A program made the translations under genes and the position numbers. A DNA stretch of 10,650 bases, taken from NCBI GenBank assembly GCA_046074645.1, contig JBJTOP010000140.1, positions 1 to 10,650 on the forward strand, in the 5' to 3' direction. The notes under the pieces were generated by a model that was not told the origin of the DNA, ran no database searches, and was given only the letters and a program-made list of their open reading frames with translations. Shown piece by piece: positions 6,837 through 10,650 of the stretch (the stretch's first letter is position 1; each line of letters begins with the position of its first letter). The stretch is from SXXK01 sp046074645 (GTDB taxonomy: Bacteria; Planctomycetota; Planctomycetia; Planctomycetales; Planctomycetaceae).

Positions 6837-7550
6837 ATGCCAGTTGTACTCCGGATGCATTCTGTGAGCCGTACCTTTCGGACAACGGCTGGAGATTTGC
6901 CAATCCTGCGGGATGTGAGCCTGCGAGTTCTGTCCGGTGAGGCCGTGGCGATTCGGGGCCCATCGGGCTGCGGTAAGAGTACTCTGCTGTATCTGGCCGG
7001 GACTCTCGACCGTCCCTCCAGCGGCGTGGTCGAGATACTGGGCGAGAATCCGTGGAGTCTGAGTGGAAAACGATTGGCTGCATTTCGAAACCAGCACATC
7101 GGATTCGTTTTTCAGGACCACCAGCTCTTGCCTCAGTGCAGCGTTCTGGAAAACGTCCTGCTGCCGTCCCTCGCCGGATTCGAGTCTCCCCGGGGACTGC
7201 GCGAACGAGCGACCGCGTTGCTCGAACGCGTCGGGCTCGGTAAGCGGCTGCATCAGCGCCCCGGTCGATTATCGGGCGGCGAGAGACAACGAGTGGCCGT
7301 CTGCCGAGCGCTCATTAATGAACCTTCTCTGCTGCTGGCCGATGAACCAACAGGAAACCTCGATCCCGTGACCGCTGCCGAAATCGGCACGTTGCTGCTT
7401 GAGATGGCCACGGAGCACGAAACAGCACTTCTGTGCGTCACGCATTCAGATGAGCTGGCAAGTCGTTTTCCGCACGTCATTCAGCTCCGCGAGGGAGTGG
7501 TGCAGTACATAGGTGACGAACGTCTGTCAGTCACGGGACAGACTGTTTGA
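6837..7550 (+). CDS. LolD/MacB-type ABC transporter ATP-binding protein
   Basis: The 237-residue product is a complete ABC ATPase. Motifs in order: Walker A GPSGCGKST (41-49), Q-loop VFQDHQLLP (91-99, Q93), signature RLSGGERQR (144-152), Walker B LLLADEPTGNLD (165-176, with E170) and switch histidine VTH (H203). The spacing, LADEPTGNLD and FQDHQLLP wording place it in the LolD/MacB/FtsE group, which powers FtsX-like permeases in lipoprotein release or export from the cytoplasmic membrane. No permease gene lies beside it, so the substrate is open and I give no symbol. The ATG at 6837 has only a weak AAGAG-type ribosome-binding site. It is transcribed away from trpB and followed 27 nt later by a dehydrogenase gene, probably in one operon. 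Confidence 0.88.
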   Translation: MPVVLRMHSVSRTFRTTAGDLPILRDVSLRVLSGEAVAIRGPSGCGKSTLLYLAGTLDRPSSGVVEILGENPWSLSGKRLAAFRNQHIGFVFQDHQLLPQCSVLENVLLPSLAGFESPRGLRERATALLERVGLGKRLHQRPGRLSGGERQRVAVCRALINEPSLLLADEPTGNLDPVTAAEIGTLLLEMATEHETALLCVTHSDELASRFPHVIQLREGVVQYIGDERLSVTGQTV

Positions 7551-7577
7551 TGGCGACATGTTGAGCGGGGGCGAGCA

Positions 7578-8402
7578 GTGCTGGACTATTTCAACGATCG
7601 ATGGGCACTGGTGACCGGAGCTTCCTCCGGTATCGGAGCGGAGTTTGCCGTGCAGCTGGCCAGTCGCGGAATGCATCTGATCCTCGCGGCACGTCGCAGG
7701 GAACAAATGACAAAGCTCGCGACCGACCTGAATACGCGACACGGCACCCGTTGCCACGTCGTAACCATCGACCTCACCGACTCCGATTCCGGTGCACTGC
7801 TGTACGACGAACTCAAGCGGCTTGGTGTTGCCGTCGAACTGCTCGTCAACAACGCCGGCTGCGGGCTGATCGGTCAAATCGAAACCACTTCGCCGGATGA
7901 AGTTCGGCGAATGCTGCAGCTCAATCTGCTCACACTCACTGATCTGACCTACAGATTCCTGCCCGAAATGCTCGAACGAGGACACGGCGCGATCATCAAC
8001 CTGTCTTCGCAGGCCGCTTTTCAGCCGGTTGCATTCATGGGAGCGTACGCCGCAAGCAAGTCGTTTATCCTGCACTTCAGCGAGGCACTGTGGGCAGAAT
8101 CCCGAAGTCGCGGCGTGACCGTGATGGCCCTGTGCCCCGGAGTCACTCGCACGGAGTTCTTCGACACTGCAGGTGCAGTCGGCTGGCTCGAAAAGCACAC
8201 AGCGCAGACGCCCGCGAAAGTCGTCAAGGCTGCACTGAGGGCTCTCGAGAAACGCCGTCAGTACGTAGTCCCCGGCTGGCGGAACTATCTGATGACGCTG
8301 CTGGTGCGCCTGACGACCCGACGGACTGCGGTGAATGAGTCGAAGCGGTATTTCCGTCCGCGGAAAGAGAAGGAGAAACGCTCGCATCGCGGGGAAGGCT
8401 GA
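7578..8402 (+). CDS. Short-chain dehydrogenase/reductase (SDR family)
   Basis: The 274-residue protein is a classical SDR with a Rossmann fold. It shows the nucleotide-binding TGASSGIG (13-20), an AARR basic stretch after beta-2 (37-40) that suggests NADP(H), NNAG (91-94), N116, catalytic S144 in NLSS, Y157 and K161 in YAASK, and PG (187-188). The order and spacing N-S-Y-K fit the family tetrad. The substrate cannot be read from sequence; the pattern resembles the DltE/YqjQ-like general SDR group. The start is GTG at 7578, the first start giving a normal SDR N-terminus, 27 nt after the ABC ATPase stop, so the pair is probably co-transcribed. The final 15 or so residues are strongly basic (RPRKEKEKRSHR). 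The last 179 bp overlap, antisense, the 3' end of the PQQ-like propeller gene. Confidence 0.9.
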   Translation: MLDYFNDRWALVTGASSGIGAEFAVQLASRGMHLILAARRREQMTKLATDLNTRHGTRCHVVTIDLTDSDSGALLYDELKRLGVAVELLVNNAGCGLIGQIETTSPDEVRRMLQLNLLTLTDLTYRFLPEMLERGHGAIINLSSQAAFQPVAFMGAYAASKSFILHFSEALWAESRSRGVTVMALCPGVTRTEFFDTAGAVGWLEKHTAQTPAKVVKAALRALEKRRQYVVPGWRNYLMTLLVRLTTRRTAVNESKRYFRPRKEKEKRSHRGEG

Positions 8403-9966
8403 AGCACGCCATCTCCGCGGCGTTGCGAACGTACAGCCGGCCGTCCGCAACAGCCGGCACGTTCCATGTGCGATCATCAAGCGGCTGGAAACGCGTAACC
8501 TCCCTGAAAGCATCCGGGGAAGCTTCGACAAGTGCCACACTGCCGTCCTCCGCCTGAATCAGAAGCATATTCTCCCAGAGCAGAACGTGCCCGAAACGGT
8601 ACCGCCCGCCCTTCCACCGACGCTCTCCAGTTCCTGCGTCAATACAGGCCAGAATGCCGTCGTCAAGGCCATAGACGTTGTTTCCATAGGAGACGGCTTC
8701 GTTGAATTTGAGTTTGAGGCTGCGCGAAGGTGGCCAGACTTCTGCCGGCCGACCGCTCGTCAGTCGAGTCGGATCGAGCAGCACACAGCCTGAGTCATAG
8801 CCACTGCTCAGAAACACAGTATCGCCGAAGCGGATCGGTTGCGCCACGTTGATCTTGTACTGATTCGTCCACGGGTAGTACCAAAGCGATTTGCCCGTGT
8901 CGGGATCATGAGCTTCAAGACCGTCGCCATGAAAAACCAGCAGCTGAGTTATTCCATTGATGATTTCGATTCGAGGGGCTGTGTAGCCCGCCTTGTGGCT
9001 GCCGATGCTCCAGACAAGTTCACCCGTAATCTGCTCGTACGCTGCCAGAGCACGGCCAGCATCACCGCCGGCATCGACGATGACCAGATCTTTATGGAGC
9101 AACGGGGAACCGGACATTCCCCATTCAACCATAGTGCTGCCCGCATCTCTGCAGATTTGCCGCTGCCAAAGAAGTTTGCCAGTCGCTGGTTCAAGCGCAT
9201 TCAGAATCCCGGTTGCACCAAGCGCATAAACGGCCGTTGACGAAACTGTTGGCGTCGCCCGCGGGCCCACAGCCCCCTGAGCCGTCTCGTAGCGAGCTGC
9301 ATCCTCACGCCGCCAGATTTCAGACCCGGTACGGCTGTCGTAGCAAACCGTGCATTCCACCTCACCACGCTGCTCCTGAGTCCAGAGCTGACCTCCAACT
9401 ATGGAGATTGATGACCATGCTTCGCCAATCGGGCGACGCCAGAGCTCTGTCGGGGGATTCGCAGTCCAGTCCGTGGCAGGAAGGGGCGACGGGATCAGAC
9501 GGTCCCCGTTGTGACCACAGTAACGTGGCCAGTCGCGCGATGTGATTTCAAGAACCTGTGGGGCTGTTGTGGATTCGGAGGCAGTGGGAGTGGTGTTCAA
9601 CGGGGCATTCGACCTGAGCCATTCTCGCGAGCGCTCAGATGGACTGAGAGGGCTCCAGCGAAACACAACGCGAGGACGCATGTCACCATCGAACCAGACG
9701 CTGCGAATGCAGGACACAGCAAGAATCGCCCACCCAAGAACAACACCCGCCCAAATGAGCCAGCGTGTCCTTAGCCGCAAGTTGCCAAACCCCAGCCACC
9801 AGACACTCAGACTCAGCACAAGGAATCCAACACCGTAGAAGACACGAATGATCTGATCGGTACGCCCGTCCGCCAACTGATGGCCGGTGGCAGTGGCGAT
9901 CAATGTGAGCACCACAAGCAGGACTGGCGGGAGCAGATTACTGCGACGGGGAAAGGCAACTGACAT
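8224..9966 (-). CDS. Membrane-anchored PQQ-like beta-propeller repeat protein
   Basis: Starting at ATG 9966 (GGAG 11 nt upstream), the 580-residue product has three hydrophobic helices (about 11-27, 39-60 and 69-87), then a soluble domain. The latter opens with DWPRYCGHNGD (145-155), the usual lead-in of planctomycete PQQ-like proteins, and contains at least five blades with the x-G-x-x-x-W motif: DSRTGSEIW (210-218), EPATGKLLW (259-267), EQITGELVW (311-319), DPDTGKSLW (354-362) and DAGTGERRW (443-451). Such propellers can bind PQQ in dehydrogenases or act as protein scaffolds (BamB-like); cofactor ligands cannot be judged here. The frame extends upstream to a TTG at 10074, but those 36 residues look non-coding. 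The propeller ends near residue 525; a Ser/Ala-rich tail of about 55 residues follows and overlaps the convergent SDR gene. The substrate is unknown. Confidence 0.85.
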   Translation of the reverse strand: MSVAFPRRSNLLPPVLLVVLTLIATATGHQLADGRTDQIIRVFYGVGFLVLSLSVWWLGFGNLRLRTRWLIWAGVVLGWAILAVSCIRSVWFDGDMRPRVVFRWSPLSPSERSREWLRSNAPLNTTPTASESTTAPQVLEITSRDWPRYCGHNGDRLIPSPLPATDWTANPPTELWRRPIGEAWSSISIVGGQLWTQEQRGEVECTVCYDSRTGSEIWRREDAARYETAQGAVGPRATPTVSSTAVYALGATGILNALEPATGKLLWQRQICRDAGSTMVEWGMSGSPLLHKDLVIVDAGGDAGRALAAYEQITGELVWSIGSHKAGYTAPRIEIINGITQLLVFHGDGLEAHDPDTGKSLWYYPWTNQYKINVAQPIRFGDTVFLSSGYDSGCVLLDPTRLTSGRPAEVWPPSRSLKLKFNEAVSYGNNVYGLDDGILACIDAGTGERRWKGGRYRFGHVLLWENMLLIQAEDGSVALVEASPDAFREVTRFQPLDDRTWNVPAVADGRLYVRNAAEMACFSLPRDASVSPSLSADGNTASTHSPQSVGSSGAPAASSDSSASRGLRTDGVSREPSVQP

Positions 9967-10163
9967 GTGGCGTGTGACTCCGAAGAGAATATGCAACGCA
10001 TTGCACCGGCTGGAGAATATCAGCAGACACTGTATCACGGAAAGGCGACCAACGCAGTCGGTACAATGAGGCAAGTGAAGCCAGATCCCTCACGTAAAAG
10101 CTGCCTGTCTTCAAAATGTCCAGCAGGTGCAGCTGCAATTCTTCCAGATATCTGGCCTCAGCA
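9967..10163. other. Upstream region of the propeller gene
   Basis: This 197-bp stretch should hold the promoter of the leftward propeller gene, but I found no convincing -35/-10 pair. Two perfect palindromes stand close together: TGCAGCTGCA (10128-10137) and CCAGATATCTGG (10144-10155). A minus-strand frame ending at 9938 also has a protein-like composition here. Confidence 0.5.
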
Positions 10164-10650
10164 ATCCTGACAAATTTGGAACCCACCCCGCCGGCGACCG
10201 CGCCAGATTCGGGGACTGTCCCCGGCCTGGGCGGTGCAATGACGATTCCAACGATTGAGCTGACCAGAACGATTTTGACGGAATTGCTACCCACCCGCCG
10301 ACCGCTGCTCCGATTGCGGGGACTGTCCCCGGTTTCGGTGGTGCACTGACAATTCCAGCGATTGAGCGGACGAGAACGATCCTGACGGAATTGCTGCCAA
10401 CCCGCCGACAGCTGCTCCGAATGCGGGGACTGTCCCCGGCTGGGTGATGCACTGACGATTCAAACGATTTGAATGACCAGAACGATTCCGACGGAATTGC
10501 AACCCACCCGCCAACCGCTGTTCCGGCTGCGGGGACTGTCCCCAGTTGGCCGATGCTATGACGATTCAAACGATTTGGCTGACCAGAACGATTCTGACGA
10601 AATTGCTGCCCACCCCGCCGACCGCTGCTCCGGTTGCGGGGACTGTCCCC
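10164..10650. repeat. Tandem array of about 107-bp units, each ending in the palindrome GGGGACTGTCCCC
   Basis: One diverged partial unit (10164-10223) and four full units (10224-10330, 10331-10437, 10438-10543 and 10544-10650; 107, 107, 106 and 107 bp) follow each other without spacers, and the array may continue beyond the window. Units are clearly related but differ at scattered positions. The 13-bp palindrome (6-bp arms, centre T) at 10211, 10318, 10425, 10531 and 10638 is identical in all five. Each unit also carries ACGATT repeats spaced 9 or 18 bp and a conserved GACGGAATTGC-like stretch. Since 107 is not a multiple of three, this is not an in-frame protein repeat. The palindrome resembles the GGGGAC-arm REP-like elements found in several bacterial groups; that link is inference. 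Confidence 0.9.

Noticed and set aside
10111..10569. 152-codon minus-strand frame through the repeat array, with repeated peptides such as GTVPAxGxAVGGW
   Set aside because: Because the unit length is not a multiple of three, the same DNA is read in changing frames; the peptide repeats are a by-product of the DNA repeat.
10164..10650. CRISPR array
   Set aside because: The units are about 107 bp, related over their whole length and contiguous, with no short repeats separated by unique spacers and no cas genes nearby.

Overview
The window looks like a piece of a planctomycete-type bacterial chromosome. This is an inference from moderately high GC, a DUF1573 protein, a membrane-anchored PQQ-like beta-propeller protein, dispersed short operons on both strands, and a GGGGAC-palindrome repeat array. 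No rRNA, tRNA, CRISPR array, integrase or transposase was seen.

Layout, left to right. (1) 1-4534, minus strand: three genes in one probable operon, read from right to left: a MraY/WecA-type polyprenyl-phosphate sugar-phosphate transferase, an O-antigen ligase/polymerase-like membrane protein with a helical tail, and a DUF1573 protein cut by the window edge. The first two overlap at their stop/start. Together they suggest assembly of an undecaprenyl-linked surface polysaccharide. (2) 4535-4923: intergenic region with a near-consensus sigma-54 promoter pointing right. (3) 4924-5322, plus strand: a small TPR-like protein. (4) 5334-6560, minus strand: a complete tryptophan synthase beta chain (trpB), tail to tail with the TPR gene and with no trpA beside it. 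(5) 6561-6836: divergent intergenic region. On the trpB strand it holds a potential three-way junction followed by competing antiterminator and terminator hairpins and a run of nine T. This is the most interesting item in the window, as an attenuator or riboswitch-like leader. (6) 6837-8402, plus strand: a LolD-type ABC ATPase followed 27 nt later by a short-chain dehydrogenase. (7) 8224-9966, minus strand: a PQQ-like beta-propeller protein with three N-terminal membrane helices, whose 3' end overlaps the dehydrogenase gene by 179 bp. (8) 10164-10650: a tandem array of about 107-bp units, each ending in the invariant palindrome GGGGACTGTCCCC, running off the right edge.

The polysaccharide operon is the only clear multi-gene pathway unit. 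trpB, the ABC ATPase/dehydrogenase pair and the propeller gene appear to be independent housekeeping or envelope genes. All functional calls come from reading motifs by eye; no database search or folding program was run.
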